Shown here one piece after another: positions 25,789 to 33,483 of a stretch of DNA of 57,671 nt. Position 1 is the stretch's first letter. Each line of letters opens with the position of its first letter. Under the pieces are notes generated by a model. It was not told the DNA's origin and made no database searches. It was given only the letters and a program-made list of their open reading frames with translations. The stretch lies in contig NZ_CAJTUJ010000001.1 of assembly GCF_910579375.1 (NCBI RefSeq), positions 1 through 57,671 on the forward strand. The letters run 5' to 3'. The translations under genes and the position numbers were made by a program. Source of the stretch: an uncultured Rikenella sp. GTDB taxonomy: Bacteria > Bacteroidota > Bacteroidia > Bacteroidales > Rikenellaceae.

Positions 25789-26636
25789 TCGTTCAGAATT
25801 ACTTGCAGGCTGTCGGCCAAGCGAGACATATTATCCATCCATTCCGCCGCCAACGGGTCGAATTCGATCGCCCGTCCGTTCGGCAGTTCGCGAACAATGG
25901 CTCGTGTCGCCGCATCGCTTGTTTGGGGTTGGAAGAAAACAGTTCGGATATCGGCTTTCTGCAAAGAATCGACCAACTGTTTGATATTCATGGCACTCGG
26001 CTCTTTCCCATCCGCCTCGACAGCGATCTGTTGCAACCCGTAATCGTCGGCGAAATAGGTGAGGGCGGTGTGACCGATGGCGAATTGTTTGCGTTTTGCC
26101 TCTTGTGCCACCCGTTGGAAGCGATGATCCAGGGTGTCGATCCGGGCGGCGAAAATTTCCGCCCGTTGGCGATAGATTGCTGCCGAATCGGGCTCCAGTT
26201 TTCCCAAAAAATCGGCCACTTCCTTGCCGATTACGGCAACCCGTCGCGGTGAGAGCCAGATGTGCGGATCTATACCTCCGTGCGCATGTTTCTGCGCAAT
26301 ATGCAACAGTTCGAGCGGTTGCGAGACGTTGCATACGGGCGTCTTCGGCGCTGCCTCCGGAATTTTTTCCAGCAGGATTTGTTCGAAGTCGATCAGACCG
26401 GTCGTGATATAGGCCCGAGCATCCGCCAATGCCTGAATTTGTCTCACGGTCGGTTCGTAGCTTTCCGGCGAGGCGGTCTCGGGTGCGAGCACTTCGACGG
26501 AACTCCCCGGCGCAACGATCTGTTCGACGATGTATTTGAGTGGAACGATCGAGACGAAAATCGATTGATCTTTCGGTTTAAATGAAGTTGTACAACTGGT
26601 TGTAATTAATAGAAATAATAAGATAATTCGATTCAT
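25785..26636 (-). CDS. Metal ABC transporter substrate-binding lipoprotein (ZnuA-like)
   Basis: The product is 283 residues with a lipoprotein signal MNRIILLFLLITTSC, Cys15 being the likely lipidation site. The cluster A-I fold has metal-ligand candidates in VAPGSSVEVLAPETASPESYEP, in the DPHIWLSPR motif with the preceding HAHGG, and in GHTALTYFADDYGL. The His-rich loop is short (HAHGG), unlike classic ZnuA. It starts one base after the stop of the methionine sulfoxide reductase gene and overlaps the ATPase gene, so the four genes form one coupled operon. Confidence 0.94.
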   Translation of the reverse strand: MNRIILLFLLITTSCTTSFKPKDQSIFVSIVPLKYIVEQIVAPGSSVEVLAPETASPESYEPTVRQIQALADARAYITTGLIDFEQILLEKIPEAAPKTPVCNVSQPLELLHIAQKHAHGGIDPHIWLSPRRVAVIGKEVADFLGKLEPDSAAIYRQRAEIFAARIDTLDHRFQRVAQEAKRKQFAIGHTALTYFADDYGLQQIAVEADGKEPSAMNIKQLVDSLQKADIRTVFFQPQTSDAATRAIVRELPNGRAIEFDPLAAEWMDNMSRLADSLQVILNE

Positions 26637-26637
26637 T

Positions 26638-27129
26638 TTATTGAAGGCGATTTCCGATTTTCTTCAATAGATTTTCCAGATTGACCGCATCGATTTCAGA
26701 AAAATCGTTCAGCCGGTCGCTGTCGATATCCAATACGGCGACAACCGTTTTCCCCGAGGGATCGAAGATCGGAACGACGATTTCCGATCGCGAAGCGGAG
26801 CTGCATGCGATGTGTCCCGGAAAGGCATCTACATCTGCTACGATCTGGGTCGAAGCCTTTTTCCAAGCGGTTCCGCAGACTCCTTTGCCGTATCCGATGC
26901 GGCTGCATGCCACGGAGCCCTGAAACGGCCCCAATACCAGTTCGTTGCCGACGACTCGATAGAAACCGACCCAAAAGAAACCGAATACCTCTCGCAATAC
27001 CGCGGCAATGTTGGCCATATTGGCTACCGGATCGCTTTCGAGAGTGACCAATGCCTCTATCTGGGGCGATAGGGCGGCGTAGAGCTCGGCTCTGTCGTCG
27101 GTTTGCGGAATCGTCAGCTGTTCGGCCAT
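26638..27129 (-). CDS. msrC: Free methionine-R-sulfoxide reductase (GAF domain)
   Basis: This is a single GAF domain of 163 residues that reduces free Met-(R)-sulfoxide using thioredoxin. The family's three cysteines are visible in GSVACSRIGYG, GVCGTAW and GHIACSSASRSEIVVP, with the usual ending VLDIDSDRLNDFSEID. The gene is first in the metal-transport operon, one base before the binding-protein gene. A -7 box TACCTTTG stands 22 bp upstream. Confidence 0.94.
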   Translation of the reverse strand: MAEQLTIPQTDDRAELYAALSPQIEALVTLESDPVANMANIAAVLREVFGFFWVGFYRVVGNELVLGPFQGSVACSRIGYGKGVCGTAWKKASTQIVADVDAFPGHIACSSASRSEIVVPIFDPSGKTVVAVLDIDSDRLNDFSEIDAVNLENLLKKIGNRLQ

Positions 27130-27151
27130 GAGAAAATCGCGTGAAGGTGAA

Positions 27152-27159
27152 CAAAGGTA
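27152..27159 (-). promoter_or_regulatory. -7 box TACCTTTG of the msrC-metal transporter operon
   Basis: A perfect TAnnTTTG on the minus strand, 22 bp before the ATG at 27129. The matching -33 position falls inside the tsf terminator and shows only TTCG, so activity may need a factor. Confidence 0.55.
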
Positions 27160-27161
27160 AT

Positions 27162-27196
27162 AAAAAAGCCTCTCTCTCCCGAAGGAAAGAAAGGCT
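27162..27196 (-). terminator. Terminator of the rplM-rpsI-rpsB-tsf operon
   Basis: On the minus strand a 13-bp stem (27196-27184 with 27179-27167, two G-U pairs) is closed by a UUCG tetraloop and followed by six T. It lies 20 bp after the tsf stop. Confidence 0.9.
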
Positions 27197-27216
27197 GTGT
27201 GTAGCCGAAACTGACG

Positions 27217-28041
27217 TTAGTCGTTCAGCGAGAAGCGTTTGTATGCCACTACCGTCGCATCCGGATTGGCATTGTGAATAAACTGTGCCACGGTCATCTT
27301 GTTGTCTTTCACCAAAGCCTGGTTCAGCAACGTAGATTCCTTGAGGAATTTACCCACTTTCCCTTCGGCGATTTTATCGAGCATCGCTTCCGGTTTGCCT
27401 TCCTGACGAGCCTGTTCGCGACCGATTTCGCGTTCTTTTTCCAGTACATCCGCCGGGCAGTCGTCCTTGCTGATCGAGATCGGTGCCATGGCAGCCGCCT
27501 GCATCGCCACGTCGTGTGCCACTTCTGCCGGAATCTGCGCGTTGAAGCCGATCAGCGTCCCGAGCTTGTTGTTCATATGAACGTAGCTTGCGCACTGCGG
27601 AGCTTCGATCTTGGCGTAGTAGGTCAACTCGATCTTTTCACCGGTCTGGCCCGATTTTTCGGTCACCATCTCTTCAACGGTCTGCGCGCCGACTTTCAAG
27701 CTCTTCAGGGCGTCGATATCTGCCACGTCGTTTTTGATGGCGATGTCGAGCATGTCGTTCACCGTCTTGATGAATTCGTCGTTCTTAGCTACGAAGTCGG
27801 TTTCGCAAGCCAGACAGATGATATATCCTTTGGTATTCCCGTCGGTCAGCTTGGCTGCAACGACCCCTTCGGTCGCTTCGCGATCGGCCCGTTTGCTGGC
27901 TACGAGTTTCCCTTTTTCGCGGATAATGTCCTGTGCGCGGTCGAAATCGCCGTTGGCTTCTGCCAGGGCTTTCTTGCAATCCATCATCCCTGCACCGGTC
28001 ATTTTACGTAATTTGGCTACGTCTGCCGCTTTGATTTCCAT
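27217..28041 (-). CDS. tsf: Elongation factor Ts
   Basis: EF-Ts exchanges GDP for GTP on EF-Tu. The product is 274 residues. The UBA-like N-terminus has KLRKMTGAGMMDCKKALAEA, the conserved EF-Tu contact ACETDFVAKNDEF is present, and two core subdomains end in VAQFIHNANPDATVVAYKRF. It is the last gene of the ribosomal operon, 127 bp after rpsB and directly before a strong terminator. Confidence 0.97.
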   Translation of the reverse strand: MEIKAADVAKLRKMTGAGMMDCKKALAEANGDFDRAQDIIREKGKLVASKRADREATEGVVAAKLTDGNTKGYIICLACETDFVAKNDEFIKTVNDMLDIAIKNDVADIDALKSLKVGAQTVEEMVTEKSGQTGEKIELTYYAKIEAPQCASYVHMNNKLGTLIGFNAQIPAEVAHDVAMQAAAMAPISISKDDCPADVLEKEREIGREQARQEGKPEAMLDKIAEGKVGKFLKESTLLNQALVKDNKMTVAQFIHNANPDATVVAYKRFSLND

Positions 28042-28077
28042 GATTTTAGTCTCCTTTTCTAAGGTTTATAAACGTTA

Positions 28078-28119
28078 CGTGCCGCGAGTTTAGTGTGTGT
28101 CCCACAGACTCCCGGCACG
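28078..28119 (-). promoter_or_regulatory. Hairpin between rpsB and tsf, possible attenuator
   Basis: CGTGCCG (28078-28084) pairs with CGGCACG (28113-28119), and GAGT (28086-28089) with ACTC (28108-28111), with an 18-nt loop. No T-run follows, so it is unlikely to be a full terminator. It could lower tsf expression relative to rpsB or mark an mRNA processing site. Confidence 0.45.
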
Positions 28120-28168
28120 CTTACGCTCTTGGTTCGGTATGTGTGAATCTACCGTTTGTCCGAGTGAG

Positions 28169-29026
28169 TTATTCCGCAGCGTTTTCGAGAACTGCTTCCG
28201 CTTCGGTCTCAGCGACTGCTACCGGAGTAGCCGCATCAGCAGTATCTGCCGTTTTCTTCGTTCGCGGGCGCGGTTCTTTCTTGGCTGCCGCCGTAGCGCC
28301 GGCGGTTGCCGTTTCCGAAGCCTCTTTTTCTTTCTCTACCTTGCGTTCGGCCAGCCCTTCCTGAATCGCCGAGGTGACGGTATCCAGAATCACTTCGATC
28401 GATTTCGAAGCGTCGTCGTTCGCCGGAATCACGTAGTCGATATGCGTCGGGTCACAACAAGTATCAACCATGGCGAACACCGGGATATTGAGCCGTTTGG
28501 CCTCTTTCACGGCGTTGGCTTCTTTCTGTACGTCGATGACGAACAGAGCGGCCGGCAGTCTGGTGAGGTCTGCGATCGAACCGAGGTTCTTTTCGAGTTT
28601 GGCGCGCTGACGGGCGATCTGCAACTTTTCGCGTTTGCTGAAGTTGTCGTAGGTGCCGTCGTTGTTGAGTTTGTCGATGGTAGCCATCTTTTTGACGGCT
28701 TTCCGGATGGTGGGGAAGTTGGTGAGCATCCCGCCCGGCCACCGTTCGGTCACGTACGGCATAGCCACGCCGGCAACTTTTTCAGCAACAATCTCTTTGG
28801 CCTGTTTCTTGGTAGCCACGAAGAGGACTTTGCGGCCCGATTTGGCGATCTGTTTGAGCGCCGAAGCGGCTTCGTCGAGCTTCACGGCCGTTTTGTGGAG
28901 GTCGATGATGTGGATCCCGTTCTTTTCCATGAAGATATAGGGAGCCATTTTCGGGTTCCACTTCCGTTTGAGGTGTCCAAAGTGAACGCCGGCCTCTAAG
29001 AGTTGATTGAAATCTGTTCTTGGCAT
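28169..29026 (-). CDS. rpsB: 30S ribosomal protein S2
   Basis: The protein has 285 residues. The S2 core starts NQLLEAGVHFGHLKRKWNPKM and includes FVATKKQAKEIV, RWPGGMLTNFPTI and PALFVIDVQKEANAVKEA, ending around IPANDDASKSIEVI. The last 55 residues are an Ala-, Thr- and Glu-rich tail (TATAGATAAAKKEPRPRTKK and on), common in this phylum and probably disordered. It lies in the order rplM-rpsI-rpsB-tsf after an unusually long 208-bp gap. Confidence 0.97.
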   Translation of the reverse strand: MPRTDFNQLLEAGVHFGHLKRKWNPKMAPYIFMEKNGIHIIDLHKTAVKLDEAASALKQIAKSGRKVLFVATKKQAKEIVAEKVAGVAMPYVTERWPGGMLTNFPTIRKAVKKMATIDKLNNDGTYDNFSKREKLQIARQRAKLEKNLGSIADLTRLPAALFVIDVQKEANAVKEAKRLNIPVFAMVDTCCDPTHIDYVIPANDDASKSIEVILDTVTSAIQEGLAERKVEKEKEASETATAGATAAAKKEPRPRTKKTADTADAATPVAVAETEAEAVLENAAE

Positions 29027-29234
29027 TTTTGCGATTTTTTAAAAATCTGTTTTTACTCTTTCGTCACCGTTCCGGTAGCGCTCTCGGGGCCATGGCTGGC
29101 CTGAGGTGAAAAGCAGTCCGGAGCGGTTTTCCGCGCCTTATGCAACGAAGCGGTAGTACTGTATGGGTAGTCTGCGTTCGTTTAGGCCGACAGTGGGGCC
29201 GGTAACATAAGGCGTGCAAAATGGTATGTGGAAA
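29027..29234 (-). promoter_or_regulatory. Long leader region before rpsB
   Basis: 208 bp separate rpsI from rpsB, while rplM and rpsI share one base. The stretch holds short GC-rich inverted repeats (for example GGCC around 29088 and 29097) and a T/A-rich end just before rpsB. No clear promoter is seen. It could be an S2-binding autoregulatory leader, as known for S2 in other phyla; this is only inferred. Confidence 0.35.
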
Positions 29235-29630
29235 CTACCGTTTGCTGAACTGGAACCGTTTGCGTGCACCCGGCCGCCCCGGTTTCTTCCGTTCCACCAC
29301 GCGCGAGTCGCGGGTCAGGAAGCCGTTCTTTTTCAGTTCCGGACGGAGTTCGGCGTCCATTTCGATCAGACAGCGCGAGATGCCCAGTCTGGCAGCTTCG
29401 GCCTGTCCTTTGATCCCGCCGCCGGCGAGGTTGATCTTCACGTCGACGCCTTCAGCGAGGTTGGTCACCTGCAACGGCTGTTTCACGACGAATTGGAAGA
29501 TCTCCATCGGGAAGTAGGTTTCGAGCGGCCGATCGTTGATCGTGATCTTGCCGCTCCCGCCTGCGGTGAGGTATACGCGTGCAACGGCGGATTTTCTACG
29601 ACCGACTGCGTTTACAACTTCTTGGCTCAT
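29235..29630 (-). CDS. rpsI: 30S ribosomal protein S9
   Basis: 131 residues: VVNAVGRRKSAVARVYLTAG at the start, GGGIKGQAEAARLGISRCL in the middle and the basic end KKPGRPGARKRFQFSKR that reaches the P-site tRNA. The start ATG shares one base with the rplM stop (TAATG). Confidence 0.98.
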   Translation of the reverse strand: MSQEVVNAVGRRKSAVARVYLTAGGSGKITINDRPLETYFPMEIFQFVVKQPLQVTNLAEGVDVKINLAGGGIKGQAEAARLGISRCLIEMDAELRPELKKNGFLTRDSRVVERKKPGRPGARKRFQFSKR

Positions 29631-30085
29631 TATTTAATGTCGTTTAATTGGATGGTTTTAGGGGTTTGCGCAGCATGGGGGTGTTCCGCACCGGCATAGA
29701 CCTTCAGGTTTCCGAAGATAGCCGCGCCCAGGCGATTCTTGGGCAGCATCCCTTTGACTGCTTTTTCGATGATGAAGGTCGGTTTTTTCACCAGGTATTC
29801 CGCCGGCGTGGTAAACCGTTGCCCGCCCGGGTATCCGGTGTGGCGGGTATAGACCTTGTCCGTCATCTTTTTCCCCGTGAGTCTCACTTTGTCGGCGTTG
29901 ATAACGATGACGTTATCGCCGCAGTCGACGTGAGGAGTGTAGCTGGGCTTGTTCTTGCCGCGCAGGATTTTCGCCACCTGCGACGCGAGCCGCCCGAGCA
30001 CTGCATCTGTCGCGTCGATCAGGTACCACTCTTTGGTAGCGGTCTCGGCATTGACAGAGATAGTTTTGTAGCTTAATGACTCCAC
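29630..30085 (-). CDS. rplM: 50S ribosomal protein L13
   Basis: 151 residues with the L13 marks KEWYLIDATDAVLGRLASQ, GDNVIVINADKVRLTGKK, HTGYPGG and GMLPKNRLG. It is the first gene of the operon; a well-formed promoter lies 66-96 bp upstream and divergent truA is on the other side. Confidence 0.98.
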   Translation of the reverse strand: MESLSYKTISVNAETATKEWYLIDATDAVLGRLASQVAKILRGKNKPSYTPHVDCGDNVIVINADKVRLTGKKMTDKVYTRHTGYPGGQRFTTPAEYLVKKPTFIIEKAVKGMLPKNRLGAAIFGNLKVYAGAEHPHAAQTPKTIQLNDIK

Positions 30086-30150
30086 TGTTCTACGTGTTTG
30101 TTGTTAATACTGTGTTTGTTGTGACCCATTCCCATACTTTATGGGGCGTG

Positions 30151-30181
30151 CAAAGGTAATTATTTTTCATGACTTTACAAA
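30151..30181 (-). promoter_or_regulatory. Promoter of the rplM operon
   Basis: On the minus strand TTTG (30181-30178), exactly 19 bp, TACCTTTG (30158-30151): an ideal Bacteroidetes housekeeping promoter. The leader before rplM is about 60 nt. Confidence 0.85.
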
Positions 30182-30273
30182 TCTATCGACAAGCGGGGCG
30201 TTCTTTTTTCTGTGCGGGGCGGGTGGGTTTTCGAAAATTTTGGCTATATTGCACCCTATTACAAATGAGGATT

Positions 30274-31011
30274 ATGGCGCGTTATTTCATCGAATTGTCT
30301 TATAACGGAGCGGCTTACAACGGTTGGCAGCGGCAACCGAATGCGCCGTCGGTGCAGGAGACGTTGGAGGAGGGGTTGTCGCGGCTGCTGGGGGCGCCGC
30401 ACGAGGTGGTCGGTGCGGGGCGGACCGATGCGGGGGTGCATGCGGCGTTCGCGGTGGCTCATCTCGATACGGAGGCGGAGCCGGAACTGGTGCTGGGGGC
30501 GGAGTTTTTGTATCATTTGAATTGCGTTTTGCCGAAAGATATCGGGGTGCGGAAAATTTATGCCGTGGCGGACGATAAACACGCCCGGTTCGATGCCAGA
30601 CGGAGGGAGTATAAATATTATATTACGACGGTGAAGGATCCGTTTGCGGTGGGGACGTGCTGGCAGATTACGCAGCCACTGAATCTGGATGCGATGCAGA
30701 CGGCGGCGGTGGCGATGTTGCGGTACGAGGATTTCGCTTCGTTCGCCAAGCTGCATTCGGACAACAAAACGACGCGGTGTACGGTTTTCGGTGCGAATTG
30801 GCAGGCGGAGGGGGATCGGCTGATTTTCACCATCGCGGCGGATCGTTTTCTGCGGGGAATGGTGCGGGCTGTGGTGGGGACGCTGGTGGATGTCGGGCGG
30901 GGCAAGTTGACGCCGGCGCAGTTTTGCGCCGTCATCGAGAGCCGGGCGCGGGCCGAGGCGAGCGCGCAGGCGCCGGCTTGCGGACTGTTTCTGACCGATG
31001 TGCAGTATTAA
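30274..31011 (+). CDS. truA: tRNA pseudouridine(38-40) synthase TruA
   Basis: TruA makes pseudouridine at positions 38-40 of tRNA anticodon stems. The product is 245 residues from MARYFIELSYNGAAYNGWQ; an in-frame ATG three codons earlier (30265) is also possible, while the longer open frame before it is not conserved. The catalytic Asp is in GAGRTDAGVHA. The closing part FLRGMVRAVVGTLVDVG is typical. Confidence 0.96.
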   Translation: MARYFIELSYNGAAYNGWQRQPNAPSVQETLEEGLSRLLGAPHEVVGAGRTDAGVHAAFAVAHLDTEAEPELVLGAEFLYHLNCVLPKDIGVRKIYAVADDKHARFDARRREYKYYITTVKDPFAVGTCWQITQPLNLDAMQTAAVAMLRYEDFASFAKLHSDNKTTRCTVFGANWQAEGDRLIFTIAADRFLRGMVRAVVGTLVDVGRGKLTPAQFCAVIESRARAEASAQAPACGLFLTDVQY

Positions 31012-31045
31012 TCTTAAGGTGGAGAACTAAAAAATACGATAGATC

Positions 31046-32488
31046 ATGAAAGAGATGACCGAATTGGAGCCGAAAGCTCTGTGGAAACAATTTGCGAAGG
31101 TTTGTTCGATTCCGCACCCGTCGAAGCACGAGGAAAAGATACGGCAGTATGTGATCGATTTTGCCCAAACGCACGGACTGGAATATCAGCAGGATACAAT
31201 AGGTAATATCGTGGTGCGCAAAGCGGCTGCCAAAGGATACGAGGGGCATCCGACGGTGATTCTTCAGGCGCATATGGACATGGTGCCGCAGAAGAACAGC
31301 GACCTGGAGTTCGATTTCGAGAAAGATGCCATCCGGCCTTATGTGGACGGCGATTGGGTGACGGCCGAAGGGACGACGCTCGGGGCGGACGACGGGATGG
31401 GGGTCAGCGCGATGCTGGCGATTCTGGAGGCGGACGATCTTCCTCACCCGGCTCTGGAGTGCCTCTTCACGGTAGACGAGGAGACGGGGCTGACGGGAGC
31501 CAATCAGCTGGCTACGGATATGTTGCGGGGCGATATCCTTATCAACCTCGATTCGGAAGACGAGGGGGAACTGTATGTGGGGTGTGCCGGGGCGGTCAAC
31601 GTGACGGCCCGTTTCGAATACGAGGAGGAGGCGGTGCCGGGGGGATATGCGGGGTATGAGATTGAGCTTGCGGGGCTCAAGGGGGGACATTCCGGGCTGG
31701 AGATCATTTTGCAGCGGGGGAATGCCAATAAATTGCTGGCCAGGTTTCTGCGTGAGCAGTCGTATGCCCGGATCGCGACGATCGATGCGGGCGGGTTGCG
31801 GAATGCGATTCCGCGCGAGGCGAAGGCGGTGGTGGCGGTGCCGGTGGATCGGGTTGCGGAGTTCGAAAAGGCGGCAGGGGAGTTCGAACTGACGATGCGG
31901 CACGAGTTGGCGCATGTGGAGGATAGCATCCGGTTCGGTGTGGCGCGGCAGGCGCAGGCACCGGCGACGGTGGCGACAGAAGATTTTCGGAAACGGTTTA
32001 TCGATGCGCTGACCGCTATGCCGGACGGGATTATCCGGATGAGCGATACGGTGCCGGGGCTGGTCGAGACTTCGACCAACATGTCGCGTGTCGGAATGGG
32101 GGATGGAAAGGCGGAGTTGTTGTTCATGGTGCGGTGTATGGTCAATTATGGCAAGAAACGGGTGGTGGCGATGATCGACGCTGTGGTGACGCTGGCCGGT
32201 GGCCGGATCGAGGCGCAGGGAGACTATGACGGCTGGGCGCCGAATCCCGATTCGAAGATTCTGCATGTCATGAAGGCGGGGTACGAGAAGTTGTTCGGCA
32301 AAGTGCCGGAAGTGAAGGCGATCCATGCCGGGTTGGAGTGCGGCATTATCGGTGCGAAGTATCCGAAGCTTGATATGATTTCGATCGGGCCGACGATGCG
32401 TTTCCCGCACTCTCCGGACGAAAAGGTCGAAATCGCTTCGGTGGCGAAGTTCTATGCCTTCCTGTTGGATACGCTCAAAAATCTTTAG
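31046..32488 (+). CDS. pepD: Aminoacyl-histidine dipeptidase (M20 family)
   Basis: This 480-residue zinc dipeptidase cleaves Xaa-His and other dipeptides. It contains CSIPHPSKHEEKIRQYV, the first metal site ILQAHMDMVPQ, TTLGADDGMGVSAMLAI, the catalytic-base motif VDEETGLTGAN, and a lid domain starting near NKLLARFLREQ. The end has the second-shell HAGLECGIIG and RFPHSPDEKVEI. It starts 34 bp after truA and may share its transcript. Confidence 0.95.
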   Translation: MKEMTELEPKALWKQFAKVCSIPHPSKHEEKIRQYVIDFAQTHGLEYQQDTIGNIVVRKAAAKGYEGHPTVILQAHMDMVPQKNSDLEFDFEKDAIRPYVDGDWVTAEGTTLGADDGMGVSAMLAILEADDLPHPALECLFTVDEETGLTGANQLATDMLRGDILINLDSEDEGELYVGCAGAVNVTARFEYEEEAVPGGYAGYEIELAGLKGGHSGLEIILQRGNANKLLARFLREQSYARIATIDAGGLRNAIPREAKAVVAVPVDRVAEFEKAAGEFELTMRHELAHVEDSIRFGVARQAQAPATVATEDFRKRFIDALTAMPDGIIRMSDTVPGLVETSTNMSRVGMGDGKAELLFMVRCMVNYGKKRVVAMIDAVVTLAGGRIEAQGDYDGWAPNPDSKILHVMKAGYEKLFGKVPEVKAIHAGLECGIIGAKYPKLDMISIGPTMRFPHSPDEKVEIASVAKFYAFLLDTLKNL

Positions 32489-32539
32489 GAACCGGGGCTT
32501 GCGGGGCACCGCTTTTCGTGATTGGAAAAAACGCGCGCG

Positions 32540-33376
32540 ATGAATAGGATAGAAGAAAATCCGATGAAGCTGATATTCAATTATAACGATATCTTCTTCA
32601 GCTTCTATTACGACGATGTGGGCGGGTGTGTGCACCGTTCGCGCGAGTATGCGATGAATTACGTCTACTCGGGCGAAATGGTGCTGGACAACGGTCGGGA
32701 GCAGATTCGGGTTCGGAAAGGGGAGTGCGTCTTTATTCCGCGCGACCACCACATCACGATGTACAAAAGGACGTGCGACGGGGAGCGGTATTGCGGCATC
32801 TTTCTGATGTTTACGCGTCAGTTTCTGCGCGAGATGTACGGACGGTTCGGGCAGCGGGCGGTGCCGGCTTCGACGCCGAAGCTCGACCCGGGAGTCATCA
32901 AACTGCCCCGGACGGTGGAGCTGGCCAGCTTGTTCGCTTCGATGACCCCGTATTTCGATCCCGATGTCCGTCCGCAGGGCGACTTCATGAAGCTCAAAAT
33001 GCAGGAGGGGCTGCTCGCGCTGTTGCATATCGACGAGCGGTTCGCGCCGATGCTTTTCGACTTCAACGAACCGTGGAAGATCGATATCCTGGAGTTCATG
33101 AACGAAAACTACATGTACGAGTTCACGATGGAGGAGATGGCGCACTACACGGGGCGGAGTCTGGCCACCTTTAAACGCGACTTCAAGAAGGTCAGCGACC
33201 TCACGCCGGAGAAGTGGCTGATTCGTAAGCGGCTGGAGGTGGCTTACGCGAAGATGAAAGAGGGGGGTAAAAAGGTGGTGGAGGTCTATGCGGAGGTCGG
33301 GTTCAAGAATCCGTCGCATTTCTCCACCGCTTTTAAGAAGCGGTACGGCATCTCGCCGACGGAGGTTTCGGTCTGA
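32540..33376 (+). CDS. AraC-family transcriptional regulator
   Basis: The product is 278 residues from ATG 32540; a TTG at 32522 would extend it by six residues. The N-terminal part is a cupin-like sensor (GEMVLDNGREQIRVRKGECVFIPRDHHITMY). The C-terminal AraC double HTH starts at about residue 180, with EEMAHYTGRSLATFKRDFKK for the first unit and VVEVYAEVGFKNPSHFSTAF then RYGISPTE for the second. The effector is unknown. A terminator follows it, and the alpha/beta hydrolase gene with its own promoter is a plausible target. Confidence 0.92.
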   Translation: MNRIEENPMKLIFNYNDIFFSFYYDDVGGCVHRSREYAMNYVYSGEMVLDNGREQIRVRKGECVFIPRDHHITMYKRTCDGERYCGIFLMFTRQFLREMYGRFGQRAVPASTPKLDPGVIKLPRTVELASLFASMTPYFDPDVRPQGDFMKLKMQEGLLALLHIDERFAPMLFDFNEPWKIDILEFMNENYMYEFTMEEMAHYTGRSLATFKRDFKKVSDLTPEKWLIRKRLEVAYAKMKEGGKKVVEVYAEVGFKNPSHFSTAFKKRYGISPTEVSV

Positions 33377-33408
33377 GGCGTTTTTGAGCTTTTCAGCAAT
33401 GTAATTTG

Positions 33409-33436
33409 AGCCTTTCGGGAATCTTTCCGGAAGGCT
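33409..33436 (+). terminator. Terminator of the AraC regulator gene
   Basis: AGCCTTTCGGGAA (33409-33421) and TTTCCGGAAGGCT (33424-33436) pair over 13 positions including two G-U pairs, followed by TTCGTTTTAATTTT. Confidence 0.78.
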
Positions 33437-33443
33437 TTCGTTT

Positions 33444-33451
33444 TAATTTTG
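33444..33451 (+). promoter_or_regulatory. -7 box TAATTTTG of the hydrolase gene
   Basis: TAATTTTG matches TAnnTTTG and stands 32 bp before ATG 33484. No good -33 box is present, which would fit a promoter that needs an activator such as the adjacent AraC protein. Confidence 0.5.
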
Positions 33452-33483
33452 CCCCTGTCGAATCAACCGAAATCTGAAAAATT

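Noticed and set aside
30932..33319. 795-codon open frame on the minus strand across truA, pepD and the AraC gene
   Set aside because: It lies opposite three well-supported genes, has a low-complexity His/Arg/Pro-rich composition and matches no family. Such frames arise in GC-rich antisense DNA.
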